The notes under the pieces: generated by a model
Told to the model about the DNA's origin: nothing
The model's database searches: none
What the model saw: the letters and a program-made list of their open reading frames with translations, nothing else
Translations under genes and position numbers: made by a program
Part shown: one piece after another, positions 15,510-22,853 of the stretch
Position numbering within the stretch: position 1 is the first letter of the stretch
Layout of the letters: every line of letters starts with the position of its first letter
DNA from: an uncultured Clostridia bacterium
GTDB lineage: Bacteria; Bacillota; Clostridia; Oscillospirales; Ruminococcaceae
Direction: 5' to 3'
DNA length: 64,000 bases
Assembly: GCA_947383835.1 (NCBI GenBank)
Contig: CANDEV010000003.1
Location: 176,112 to 240,111, forward strand

Positions 15510-16130
15510 ATGAAAGAAATAGACCCAAAACAAACCAAACGCGCGGCGGCATTCGAGATGTGGCTGAATGCTCCCATGCCAATGGTCACGCTGTTTAAGA
15601 CGCTGGACGTTACACGTCTTGTATCGTTCAGCCGCAGAAATAAATGCAAATTCAATATGCTGATGTGTTGGTACATTGGCAAAGCGGCGGCGCAGGTCGC
15701 GGAATTTTATCTGCTGCCTGTTGGGGATAAGCTTATGCAGTATGATAAAATTGCGGTGAACACCGTTGTCACCACGGCAGACGGCGGCATAAATACCTGT
15801 GATATTCCCTTTTCGGAAGACTTGCAAGCCTTTAATAATGATTACTTGAAATTAACAAAACAGGTACACGACTCCTGCCAACCATATGAAGCAGACGGTC
15901 ATATGGTTATAGGCACGTCTGCGTTGGTTGGGTGCGATATTGACGGCGCGGTTAATATCTACGCCGGGGTTTATAATAATCCCTTTGTTATTTGGGGAAA
16001 ATACAGGAAAAAGCTTTTAAAAACAGTTCTGCCGATATCGTTCCAGTTTCATCATACACAAATGGACGGCGGTCACGCGGCGAAATTTCTTGAATGCTTG
16101 CAGAATGAGATAAGCAATATAAAATTTTGA
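15510..16130 (+). CDS. Chloramphenicol acetyltransferase-like acyltransferase
   Basis: A 206-aa CoA-dependent acyltransferase of the CAT fold. The catalytic motif HHTQMDGGH appears near residue 185, matching the CAT HHxxxDG signature, and the N-terminal FEMWLNAPMPMVTLF is also typical of the family. At 206 aa it is slightly shorter than classical CAT (about 215-220 aa). Resistance cannot be concluded, since many CAT-fold proteins acylate other substrates. It carries the repeated leader and lies directly before trpZ. Confidence 0.8.
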   Translation: MKEIDPKQTKRAAAFEMWLNAPMPMVTLFKTLDVTRLVSFSRRNKCKFNMLMCWYIGKAAAQVAEFYLLPVGDKLMQYDKIAVNTVVTTADGGINTCDIPFSEDLQAFNNDYLKLTKQVHDSCQPYEADGHMVIGTSALVGCDIDGAVNIYAGVYNNPFVIWGKYRKKLLKTVLPISFQFHHTQMDGGHAAKFLECLQNEISNIKF

Positions 16131-16153
16131 TACATAAGCAGCCTGAAAGGAGC
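16131..16153 (+). repeat. Direct repeat of the trpZ leader, copy 3
   Basis: TACATAAGCAGCCTGAAAGG followed by AGC is immediately upstream of trpZ and is probably the original copy. Confidence 0.75.
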
Positions 16154-16159
16154 ATAAAA

Positions 16160-16933
16160 ATGCTTGAACTAAACAACATCACAAAAATTTTTAACGCGGG
16201 TACAGTGGACGAAACCACCCTTTTCGACAATTTTTCCTTTAAGCTTGAAAAGGGAGAATTTGCGGCGGTGATCGGCTCAAACGGCAGCGGCAAGACCACT
16301 CTGCTGAACCTTGCCTGCGGAACGATAAAGCCGGACGGCGGTACTGTTATTTTCAAGGGTGAGGACATCACAAAGCTCCCCGAGCACAAGCGGGCAAAGT
16401 CTATCGGACGGGTTTTGCAGGATCCCCGTCTCGGCACCTGCGGCAATCTTACCATACTGGAAAATATGGCTCTTGCGGATAATAAAAACAAGTCCTTCGG
16501 CTTGGGCGCGGGGGTCAACAAAAAGCGGGTGGACTATTACAAATCCCTGCTGGAGACCTGCGGAATGGGTCTGGAGAACAGAATGAACGTCCCCGTGGGA
16601 AATTTAAGCGGAGGACAGCGGCAGGCGGCGGCTCTTATTATCGCCTCCATGACTGACATCGACCTGCTTGTCCTTGATGAGCACACGGCGGCTCTTGACC
16701 CCAAGTCCTCGGAAACTCTTATGCAGATCACCGACAAGGTGGTAAAGGAGAAAAATCTTACCACTCTTATGGTTACTCACAATCTGCGTTTTGCAATCGA
16801 GTACGGCACAAGGCTTGTTATGATGCACGAGGGCAGGTGCGTTATGGACATCAAGGGCGAGGAAAAGAAAAACGCCAATGTTGACGATCTGCTTAAGGTG
16901 TTTAATGAGATTAGTATTGAGGTTGGCAACTAA
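16160..16933 (+). CDS. trpZ: ABC transporter ATP-binding protein, TrpZ type
   Basis: A 257-aa ATPase that should power the TrpXY importer. Walker A GSNGSGKTT is near residue 40, the Q-loop is VLQDPRLG, the signature is NLSGGQRQA near 147, Walker B is LLVLDEHTAALDP and the H-loop is VTHNLRFA. ATG 16160 has GAAAGGAGC upstream; upstream in-frame codons lack a ribosome site. It is the last member of the split trpXYZ set. Confidence 0.9.
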   Translation: MLELNNITKIFNAGTVDETTLFDNFSFKLEKGEFAAVIGSNGSGKTTLLNLACGTIKPDGGTVIFKGEDITKLPEHKRAKSIGRVLQDPRLGTCGNLTILENMALADNKNKSFGLGAGVNKKRVDYYKSLLETCGMGLENRMNVPVGNLSGGQRQAAALIIASMTDIDLLVLDEHTAALDPKSSETLMQITDKVVKEKNLTTLMVTHNLRFAIEYGTRLVMMHEGRCVMDIKGEEKKNANVDDLLKVFNEISIEVGN

Positions 16934-16936
16934 GTG

Positions 16937-17035
16937 GGAAAGCTCCCGCGGGCAGTGTCCCCCCTGCTGTTAAATGCGGCAAAAATTTACTGTGTTAAGT
17001 CCCCTCAAGGGGGCGGGCAGGTTTATTTTATTTTT
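16937..17035. repeat. Short intergenic repeat family C, copy 2
   Basis: Contains CAGTGTCCCCCCTGCTG and TTAAGTCCCCTCAAGGG with GGCGG, resembling 11190-11253 and 27185-27275. Confidence 0.5.
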
Positions 17036-17074
17036 TGCAAACGCCGGTATATTTTTAATTGTTAGGTAATTTTT

Positions 17075-17185
17075 ATGAGTACGAGAGAATTGGCGTACAG
17101 CCTGATTGACAGGTTACCCGAACATCAGATTGAACCTATAGAAGATTTTGCTAAAAGGCTGGGGATAGATTATAACAAGCTGTAA
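17075..17185 (+). CDS. 36-residue small protein
   Basis: A short frame starts at ATG 17075 and encodes MSTRELAYSLIDRLPEHQIE, then continues through an amphipathic segment to an IDYNKL end. The (K/R)ELA..LIDRLPE opening resembles the N-terminus of small Clostridia antitoxin-like proteins, but no toxin partner is present and the ribosome site (AGGT) is weak. It ends 24 bp before yfbR. It may be a remnant of a toxin-antitoxin pair or a genuine microprotein. Confidence 0.5.
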   Translation: MSTRELAYSLIDRLPEHQIEPIEDFAKRLGIDYNKL

Positions 17186-17209
17186 AATAATAACAAAAAG
17201 AGGTATACT

Positions 17210-17794
17210 ATGGAAAACAAATTCTTTGCCATAATTTCAAGAATGAAATACATAAACCGCTGGGGGCTTATGCGGAACACCATTACCGAAAACATCAGCG
17301 AACACAGCTTGGAGACGGCTTTTATCGCCCACGTCCTTGCGCTGTACCGCAACGTGCGGTTCGGAGGGAATGTTGACCCAGAGCGGGTCGCTTTGCTTGC
17401 TATGTACCACGATGTTACGGAAATTATCACGGGGGACTTGCCCACGCCCGTAAAGTACCACAATGCCGAAATAAAGGAGCAGTACGACAAGATAGAAAAG
17501 CTGGCGGAGAAAAAGCTGCTTAGTTATCTTCCGCAGGACTTGCGCGAATATTACGCGCCGCTGTTCGGCAAGACTGAGGAGGAGCGTGAGCTTTGGCAGC
17601 TTGTCAAGGCGGCGGACAAGCTATCCGCGCTGATAAAATGTCTGGAGGAACGGCAGATGGGCAACTGCGATTTTGCGGACGCTGAAAAAAGCACTCTGAA
17701 AGCTGTCCATGAAATGAATTTACCCGAGGCAGAGGAATTTGTCAGGGAATTTCTCACGTCCTACAACCTCACCTTGGACGATCAGGTGCTGTGA
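17210..17794 (+). CDS. yfbR: YfbR-type 5'-deoxynucleotidase (HD domain)
   Basis: This 194-aa HD-domain phosphohydrolase closely resembles E. coli YfbR, which dephosphorylates deoxynucleoside 5'-monophosphates. Shared features include INRWGLMRNTITEN near residue 12, SEHSLE (metal His), MYHDVTEIITGDLPTPVKY (the HD motif and following signature) and KAADKLSALIKCLEE (final metal Asp). It would help balance dNTP pools in the cytoplasm. It precedes a small unknown gene at 13-bp spacing. Confidence 0.92.
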   Translation: MENKFFAIISRMKYINRWGLMRNTITENISEHSLETAFIAHVLALYRNVRFGGNVDPERVALLAMYHDVTEIITGDLPTPVKYHNAEIKEQYDKIEKLAEKKLLSYLPQDLREYYAPLFGKTEEERELWQLVKAADKLSALIKCLEERQMGNCDFADAEKSTLKAVHEMNLPEAEEFVREFLTSYNLTLDDQVL

Positions 17795-17807
17795 CGGAGG
17801 TCTTAAA

Positions 17808-18014
17808 ATGGATAAGTATAATTTTTACTACATAGAGCTTGAGAACGGAAGATATGTTTATCGTTCCGACTGGACTGTGGCGGACATTGAGCTTGCGAGA
17901 AAATTCCGCATGAAACCGCAGGCGGTGAATTACGCGAAAAAATATTATCCGGACGGGAAATTTATCGTCAAGGGCGGCGGAGGGATAAAGACCGACGAGC
18001 CTTACGAATATTGA
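17808..18014 (+). CDS. Small conserved-looking protein, 68 aa
   Basis: ATG 17808 follows ACGGAGGTC, a good ribosome site. The product MDKYNFYYIELENGRYVYRS and onward is soluble, rich in Tyr and Lys, with no recognised domain. It lies 13 bp after yfbR and before a terminator, so it is the end of that transcript. I do not recognise the family. Confidence 0.65.
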   Translation: MDKYNFYYIELENGRYVYRSDWTVADIELARKFRMKPQAVNYAKKYYPDGKFIVKGGGGIKTDEPYEY

Positions 18015-18023
18015 GCGGAAGCG

Positions 18024-18053
18024 AGAGGACAGTTATTTTCTGTTCTCTTTTTT
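18024..18053 (+). terminator. Terminator of the yfbR transcript
   Basis: AGAGGACAG and CTGTTCTCT form a stem followed by TTTTTTA. Confidence 0.75.
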
Positions 18054-18175
18054 ATATAGATATCCTGCAAAACAATAACCTAATTTGCAGGTGACGGGTT
18101 TCCCGTCCCGTTTTTCCATAACTGCGGGCGGGGTGTCCCTGCCTCTACCAAAACGCTTCCTATGGATAACAATTT
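18054..18175. repeat. Interspersed repeat family B, copy 2
   Basis: Begins TATAGATATCC, continues with AACAATAACC, TTTGCAGGTGACGGGTTTCC and TGCGGGCGGGG, and ends near a GGATA motif. It parallels the complete copy at 19954-20076. The rest of the gap to the sigma gene at 18273 shows nothing else clear. Confidence 0.65.
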
Positions 18176-18272
18176 TTTCGTACCGTTATATGCCAAAATA
18201 CCGAACCTTTTTATATTTTTTCCGACTTATTAAGCGTAAATCGGTTTACATCATGCAAAACGAGGTGAGAAA

Positions 18273-19907
18273 ATGAATGAATATATAAACAGCGAGCTAA
18301 TCGAAAGCACCTATCTTTTCTGCGTAAAGCGGATATCCGACAGCGAAGCCGCAAAGGACTTGGCGCAGGATATTCTGTACGAGGCTGTCCGCGCACTGTC
18401 CTCAGACAGGGAGATAGTCAGCTTTTATTCATGGTATTGGAAAACGGCGCGGAACAAGTACGCCGACTATATCAGGCACAAGCGCAACCCCGACCTGCCT
18501 ATAGAAGCGGCGGGAGGAATTGCCGCGGACGTTCCACAGCCTATCGAAAAGCTTATCGCGGAGGAGGATATTTCCGCTCTTAATTATTCGCTTTCACGCC
18601 TTGCCTCGTCATACCGTGAGATAATGATACGCTTTTATCTCCGCGAACAGTCTGTACAGTCTGTTGCCGACGATTTGGGAATTCCCGTCGGCACTGTCAA
18701 GCGCAGACTTTTCGACGCGAGAAAGCAGCTTAAAGAAAGGTTTGATAATATGAATAATATCGGCAAATCGGCATACGCTCCCGCGCAGGCAGACTGGTTC
18801 TGGGGCGGAAGTATGTCGCGGGCTTCACAGCTTATGGACAGTTCAAAAATCGTACCACAGATAATAGTGATCTGCCGAACAGAGCAAAAATCCGTAAATG
18901 ACATTGCGGACGAAATGGGCGTCGCACCCGTTTATCTGGAAGAGATACTTGAAAGAATGACTGAGGAAAAATTGTTGATCAGTCCCGCAAAAGGGAAGTA
19001 TCTTTCAAATTGCTGCGTATTCCCGAAGCAGGAATATATGGAGGCGAAGCTGTACGCAAACAAAGCGTTCCACGAAAACGGTTTTCCCGAAAAGATCAGC
19101 GAAAGGCTTCTTGCTTTGAAAGACAAAATTACCTCCCTTGATTTTTACGGAAATCATTTTGACTATCGCTATCTTATGTGGCTTATGTACGCCGCCGCGG
19201 AGGACATATTCGGCACAGTGGGCAGAGATGAGTACTTGAAAAAATACATCGGAAAATACCCTGACGACGGACGGGAATATCAGCTTACCGTACTGTATAT
19301 CCTGCCGGACGAAAGCTTTGACGGCTCGCTTTTTAAAGAGCTGAAAACTGTGCACTGGTCATGCCTTCACCAATTCTTTGATACCGCCGATCACGGACAC
19401 GTGGGCTTTTTGAACGGTTTTGAAGCGCCGCCGTTTCCTTGCGGCAACAGACGTCCCGACGACTGCCTTATCGGCCGTGACAGATGGATAGACGGAAACA
19501 ATATTTCCCTGCTGATAGATCTTGCAAAAGACCCTGCCAAAAAGCTTACGGAATACGAGGAGGAAAAGGCGGCGGACTTTCTGAAAAAGGGTCTGCTTGA
19601 AAAGGAGGGGGACAGACTTATCGTACAGCTCCCGATTTTCGACAAGTCAGTCCGCGACGAGTTTTACGAAATTATAAGGACAGGGATAAAAGATCTTGCC
19701 GAAGAGTATGCGGAAGCGATAGGAGAGGGCGTTGAAAAGCGGCTTATGCCCTATGTCCGCAAGGACTTGACGAGCAATTTCCTGCACTGGGATATGCGTA
19801 TGTTTTTCAAGATTTTGGGCTGTCTTTTTTGGTACGGCTGGGATAAGCATCTTGCTTTGCCCGAGGATTTCAGCCGTTCGGCGGCAGGATTGGAACTTGT
19901 GAAATAA
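18273..19907 (+). CDS. Sigma-70 family (ECF-like) factor with long C-terminal extension
   Basis: The first 160 residues are an ECF sigma factor. Region 2 (SEAAKDLAQDILYEAV...YSWYWKTARNKYADYIRHK) is followed by region 4 (LSRLASSYREIMIRFY...SVADDLGIPVGTVKRRLFDA). The remaining 380 residues form a C-terminal extension starting with a second helix-turn-helix (KSVNDIADEMGVAPVYLEEI), then a long domain rich in aromatic residues. ECF factors are usually about 180 aa; such an extension would be expected to sense a signal or replace an anti-sigma factor. ATG 18273 follows GAGGTGAG. It is monocistronic with a strong terminator. Targets unknown. Confidence 0.85.
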   Translation: MNEYINSELIESTYLFCVKRISDSEAAKDLAQDILYEAVRALSSDREIVSFYSWYWKTARNKYADYIRHKRNPDLPIEAAGGIAADVPQPIEKLIAEEDISALNYSLSRLASSYREIMIRFYLREQSVQSVADDLGIPVGTVKRRLFDARKQLKERFDNMNNIGKSAYAPAQADWFWGGSMSRASQLMDSSKIVPQIIVICRTEQKSVNDIADEMGVAPVYLEEILERMTEEKLLISPAKGKYLSNCCVFPKQEYMEAKLYANKAFHENGFPEKISERLLALKDKITSLDFYGNHFDYRYLMWLMYAAAEDIFGTVGRDEYLKKYIGKYPDDGREYQLTVLYILPDESFDGSLFKELKTVHWSCLHQFFDTADHGHVGFLNGFEAPPFPCGNRRPDDCLIGRDRWIDGNNISLLIDLAKDPAKKLTEYEEEKAADFLKKGLLEKEGDRLIVQLPIFDKSVRDEFYEIIRTGIKDLAEEYAEAIGEGVEKRLMPYVRKDLTSNFLHWDMRMFFKILGCLFWYGWDKHLALPEDFSRSAAGLELVK

Positions 19908-19911
19908 TATT

Positions 19912-19951
19912 AAAGAGGGCAGAAGCGGTACGCCGTTTCTGCCCTCTTTAT
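19912..19951 (+). terminator. Terminator of the sigma-factor gene
   Basis: AAAGAGGGCAGAA and TTTCTGCCCTCTTT form a long perfect stem around GCGGTACGCCG. Confidence 0.85.
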
Positions 19952-19953
19952 AC

Positions 19954-20076
19954 TATAGCAATCCAACAAAATAATAACCGTATCTGTAGGGGACGGGTTT
20001 CCCGTACCGCTGTTTCATAATTGCGGGCGGGGATACCCCGCCCCTAAAAAAGGCATTATTTTATAGGATTGCTATA
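19954..20076. repeat. Interspersed repeat family B, complete copy
   Basis: A 123-bp element bounded by perfect 11-bp terminal inverted repeats TATAGCAATCC and GGATTGCTATA. The inside carries GGGGACGGGTTTCCCGTACC and GCGGGCGGGGATACCCCGCC palindromes. No coding capacity. Its form is that of a MITE or REP-type element. Other copies are at 3335 and 18054. Confidence 0.8.
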
Positions 20077-20190
20077 ACTTTCGGCTGAAAAGCGTGTAAA
20101 AATCAAGCAAAAGCTTTAAAAGTTTCAACTTTTTTATATGGGTTTTGTGCAGATTTTTTGCACACGCTTTTAGGAGAAAATTAGTAATTA
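20077..20190. repeat. Interspersed hairpin repeat family A, copy 4
   Basis: Arms AAAAGCGTGTAAA and CACACGCTTTT, with inner AATCAAGCAAAAGCTTT, match copies 1-3. It directly abuts the complete family B element, as in the pairing at 3335-3536. Confidence 0.75.
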
Positions 20191-20237
20191 TACTGCGGCG
20201 CGTCCCGTTCTGTGTGAAATTGATTTGACCGTATGGC

Positions 20238-20266
20238 TTGCAAAAAAAAACGATATGTGGTATAAT
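20238..20266 (+). promoter_or_regulatory. Sigma-A promoter of the cyclophilin gene
   Basis: TTGCAA (20238-20243), 17-bp spacer, TATAAT (20261-20266), 33 bp before the start. Confidence 0.8.
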
Positions 20267-20298
20267 ATAAAAAACTTGAATTTGAAAGGACGTTAATT

Positions 20299-20772
20299 AT
20301 GGTTGTTATTGAAATGGAAAACGGAAAAAAAATTAAGCTGGAGCTTTATCCCGATATCGCTCCCATAACTGTGGAGAACTTTGAAAAGCTTGTTAAGGAC
20401 GGCTTTTACGACGGACTTATTTTCCACAGAGTTATCCCCGGGTTTATGATACAGGGCGGCTGCCCCGAAGGAACAGGCATGGGAGGTCCGGGACATTCTA
20501 TCAAGGGCGAGTTCGCTTCAAACGGTGTGAAAAACGATCTTAAGCACACGCGCGGAGTTATATCAATGGCTCGTTCCATGATGAAGGACAGCGCGGGCTC
20601 ACAGTTCTTTATAATGCACAAGGACGCTCCTCACCTTGACGGAGAATACGCCGCTTTCGGCAAGGTGATCGAGGGAATTGAAGTCGTTGATGAAATTGCA
20701 AACACAAAAACAAGCTTCGGCGACCGTCCTGTTGAGGATCAGAAAATGAAGCGGGTTTATATTGAGGAATGA
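20299..20772 (+). CDS. ppiB: Peptidyl-prolyl cis-trans isomerase, cyclophilin type
   Basis: A 157-aa cytoplasmic cyclophilin that catalyses proline isomerisation during folding. The core signatures are IFHRVIPGFMIQGG near residue 47, GPGHSIKGEF, ISMARSMMKDSAGSQFFIM near 92 (active-site Arg/Gln/Phe) and HLDGEYAAFGKVIEG near 118. There is no signal peptide. ATG 20299 follows GAAAGGACG. It is monocistronic under a consensus promoter. Confidence 0.94.
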   Translation: MVVIEMENGKKIKLELYPDIAPITVENFEKLVKDGFYDGLIFHRVIPGFMIQGGCPEGTGMGGPGHSIKGEFASNGVKNDLKHTRGVISMARSMMKDSAGSQFFIMHKDAPHLDGEYAAFGKVIEGIEVVDEIANTKTSFGDRPVEDQKMKRVYIEE

Positions 20773-20796
20773 TTTTTTCGCATAATTTGCAAAAAT

Positions 20797-20825
20797 GGTG
20801 CAAAGTCTTAAACAGGCTTTGCACC
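20797..20825. terminator. Hairpin between ppiB and a small reverse gene
   Basis: GGTGCAAAG and CTTTGCACC form a perfect 9-bp stem. The minus-strand reading is followed by ATTTTTG, so it probably ends the small reverse gene at 20850-21011 and may also serve ppiB. Confidence 0.65.
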
Positions 20826-20849
20826 GTTAATTAAATATCAGACAATATG

Positions 20850-21011
20850 TCAGTTATTTTGACTTTTTTCGTCCTTACCGGAATTTTTGTTAGAAGTTCC
20901 TTTAATACGATCAATGGCGTCACTAAGAATTTCAACTACTTTGTCTGCATTGCCGCTTTCAATCATTGACACGATAAATTCGTATTGTGTACATAATTCT
21001 TGATTTGTCAT
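20850..21011 (-). CDS. 53-residue small protein on the reverse strand
   Basis: The frame starts at ATG 21011 behind AAGGCGGTG and encodes MTNQELCTQYEFIVSMIESG, a helical middle (NADKVVEILSDAIDRI) and a Lys/Asn-rich tail. A perfect sigma-A promoter lies upstream and a terminator follows, so all parts of an expression unit are present. No family is recognised. The acidic-helical form is compatible with a small regulatory or antitoxin-like protein. Confidence 0.75.
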   Translation of the reverse strand: MTNQELCTQYEFIVSMIESGNADKVVEILSDAIDRIKGTSNKNSGKDEKSQNN

Positions 21012-21046
21012 TTTAACACCGCCTTTCTGATGTAATCGTTATTTAT

Positions 21047-21075
21047 ATTATATATGATTTATTTTTTTTTGTCAA
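21047..21075 (-). promoter_or_regulatory. Sigma-A promoter of the small reverse gene
   Basis: On the minus strand TTGACA (21070-21075), 17-bp spacer, TATAAT (21047-21052). Its -35 region overlaps a forward TTGTCA, so rightward expression of the deacetylase may compete. Confidence 0.8.
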
Positions 21076-21124
21076 GGTGCAAGCCTGTTTTGTTATAAAT
21101 ATTAATATGGAAGGGAAATTTTTT

Positions 21125-21739
21125 ATGAGTACCGAAAAAATTATAGCATTGACCTTTGACGACGGTCCCGCCGACGTTACGCCGCAAATTCTTGATATTG
21201 CCGAAAGGCACGGCGTCCCCGCAAGCTTTTTTGTATGCGGCAACAATATTACTCCCGAAAGCTTTGAGGTAATGCGCCGCGCCGTAAGCCTTGGCTGTGA
21301 GATACATAATCATTCCCGCACACACTCGGATATGACGAAAATGTCCACCGATGAGATAATGGCGGAAATTGATTTTACCTCCGGCAAGGTGGAGGAAACG
21401 GTGGGGATACGTCCCCGATTTTTCCGTCCGCCTTATATTGCTGTAAATCAGCTTATGCATGATGCGACAGACCTGACGTTTATATGCGGTCTCGGCGCGG
21501 AGGATTGGCTTGACGAGGTTTCCGCCGAGGAGCGTTACAAAAGAATTATTTCACAGGCGGAGGACGGGCTGGTAATACTCCTCCACGACGCCCAGGGGAA
21601 CGTCAAGACCGTCGAGGCGGTGGATATGATAATTCCCGAGCTGAAAAAGCAGGGGTATGAGCTTGTTACGGTCTCGCAGCTTTTTGAGCGGAAAAACATT
21701 ACCCCGAAGCGGGGAGAGATGTACACCTTTGTGCGGTAA
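21125..21739 (+). CDS. Polysaccharide deacetylase family protein
   Basis: A 204-aa NodB-homology domain protein. Motif 1 TFDDGP near residue 10, motif 2 HNHSRTHSD near 60, motif 3 RPRFFRPPY near 97 and motif 5 VILLHD near 152 give a complete metal-dependent deacetylase site. No signal peptide or membrane anchor is seen, which is unusual for enzymes acting on cell-wall glycans. The substrate may therefore be a cytoplasmic sugar or other amide. ATG 21125 has GGAAGGGA upstream. It starts a cluster of small membrane-protein genes. Confidence 0.85.
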   Translation: MSTEKIIALTFDDGPADVTPQILDIAERHGVPASFFVCGNNITPESFEVMRRAVSLGCEIHNHSRTHSDMTKMSTDEIMAEIDFTSGKVEETVGIRPRFFRPPYIAVNQLMHDATDLTFICGLGAEDWLDEVSAEERYKRIISQAEDGLVILLHDAQGNVKTVEAVDMIIPELKKQGYELVTVSQLFERKNITPKRGEMYTFVR

Positions 21740-21750
21740 GGGAGGAAAAA

Positions 21751-21987
21751 ATGTACAGCATTGCATCTAAAATTTTCACGGCGGCGATAATGACCGCGCT
21801 TACCGTACCGCTTTTGTTTTTGTGGGACTTGGTCGCATTTATTGTGTTTATGGTGTTTTCAAAAAACGAACGCGAAAAGCGGAGAAAAGCTGAAACGGGA
21901 TTTATAATTTCGTCAATTGCCTTGACCGTCGGGGTCGTGCTGACAGTGGTTCTTTTTGCACTTTCGGTGCTGCTTGACAGCTTGTAA
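21751..21987 (+). CDS. Small two-helix membrane protein, paralogue 1
   Basis: A 78-aa protein with two hydrophobic segments (about residues 8-36 and 50-75) separated by a charged loop KNEREKRRKAETGF. It closely resembles the next gene product, sharing LLFLWDLVAFI and EKRRKAETGFI. It has its own GGGAGG ribosome site 11 bp after the deacetylase. No known family is recognised. Confidence 0.75.
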   Translation: MYSIASKIFTAAIMTALTVPLLFLWDLVAFIVFMVFSKNEREKRRKAETGFIISSIALTVGVVLTVVLFALSVLLDSL

Positions 21988-21999
21988 TGGAGGGATAAA

Positions 22000-22233
22000 A
22001 TGCTTTCGTTTTTTTCGGGTGTAATGCTTTTGTTTTCGGTATTTCTTTTTCTTACGCTGCCGTTTTTGCTTTTGTGGGACTTGATTGCGTTTATAATTTT
22101 TATCGCCGCCCCGAAAAGCGATTACGAAAAGCGTCGAAAAGCCGAAACGGGATTTATAAAATCATCGGCGATTTTCACAGCTGCTCTGATTGTGACGGTT
22201 ACGCTTTATACTATCGCGTATTTAATGTTCTGA
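22000..22233 (+). CDS. Small two-helix membrane protein, paralogue 2
   Basis: 77 aa with the same plan as paralogue 1: LLLWDLIAFIIFIAAPKS, then a loop DYEKRRKAETGF and a second hydrophobic helix. It is 12 bp from its neighbour, with GGAGGG upstream. Probably a tandem duplicate. Confidence 0.75.
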   Translation: MLSFFSGVMLLFSVFLFLTLPFLLLWDLIAFIIFIAAPKSDYEKRRKAETGFIKSSAIFTAALIVTVTLYTIAYLMF

Positions 22234-22246
22234 ACGGAGGGATAAA

Positions 22247-22468
22247 ATGCTTTTAACAATATGCACCGCGCTGTTTGGTACGGTAACGGTCTGGAATCTG
22301 GTTATGCTGATAATATTTCTTGCAGCGCGAAAAAGCGGCGGAGAACGGTACGAAAAAGCAAGATCGCGGTTTTTAATATCCTCGGCATTTTTTATATCGG
22401 CGGCGGTTTTGTACACGGCTGCTCTTATAATAATCGGCACTTTTGTTGAACCGATTTTTCATATGTAA
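22247..22468 (+). CDS. Small two-helix membrane protein, paralogue 3
   Basis: 73 aa; the loop reads RKSGGERYEKARSRFLISSA and the C-terminus PIFHM. More diverged than paralogues 1 and 2, but with the same two-helix/basic-loop plan, GGAGGG ribosome site and 13-bp spacing. Confidence 0.7.
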   Translation: MLLTICTALFGTVTVWNLVMLIIFLAARKSGGERYEKARSRFLISSAFFISAAVLYTAALIIIGTFVEPIFHM

Positions 22469-22480
22469 GGCGGGTTGAAA

Positions 22481-22702
22481 ATGCTTTTAGACGTATGTAT
22501 GTTTCTTTTGCCGTTCATATTTGTATGGCTTATAATTTCGGCTGTAGGATATGTACGCGCACGCAAAAATAATTCCGAAAAGCGCGAAAACGCCAAAACA
22601 ATACTTTTTATCGCCGCGGCTTTTTTTGCGGCGGACGCGTGTGTTGCCTGTGCGTTTATGTTCGTCAGGTGGCTTTTAACAACGCCGATTTTTCGTATGT
22701 AG
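22481..22702 (+). CDS. Small two-helix membrane protein, paralogue 4
   Basis: 73 aa from ATG 22481; basic loop RARKNNSEKRENAKT and C-terminal TTPIFRM, matching the PIFHM end of paralogue 3. A TTG at 22475 in the same frame is less likely. Confidence 0.7.
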   Translation: MLLDVCMFLLPFIFVWLIISAVGYVRARKNNSEKRENAKTILFIAAAFFAADACVACAFMFVRWLLTTPIFRM

Positions 22703-22713
22703 GAGGACGTTTT

Positions 22714-22851
22714 ATGAATGAAAAAACTTTTCGCAAATTGCTTGCGGCTGTGACCGCTGCGGGAATTATAGCGACAGCCGCGCTGGTTATTTACACGGCG
22801 GTTCTGTATTCCAACGCCTCGATAATAAGCTTTATCGCCGGAGGAAAATAG
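22714..22851 (+). CDS. 45-residue membrane protein
   Basis: ATG 22714 follows AGGAGG. The product MNEKTFRKLLAAVTAAGIIA continues as one long hydrophobic helix and ends IISFIAGGK. It fills the gap between the paralogue array and the PstS-like gene and ends 2 bp before that gene, so it belongs to the same transcript. Confidence 0.7.
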   Translation: MNEKTFRKLLAAVTAAGIIATAALVIYTAVLYSNASIISFIAGGK

Positions 22852-22853
22852 TT

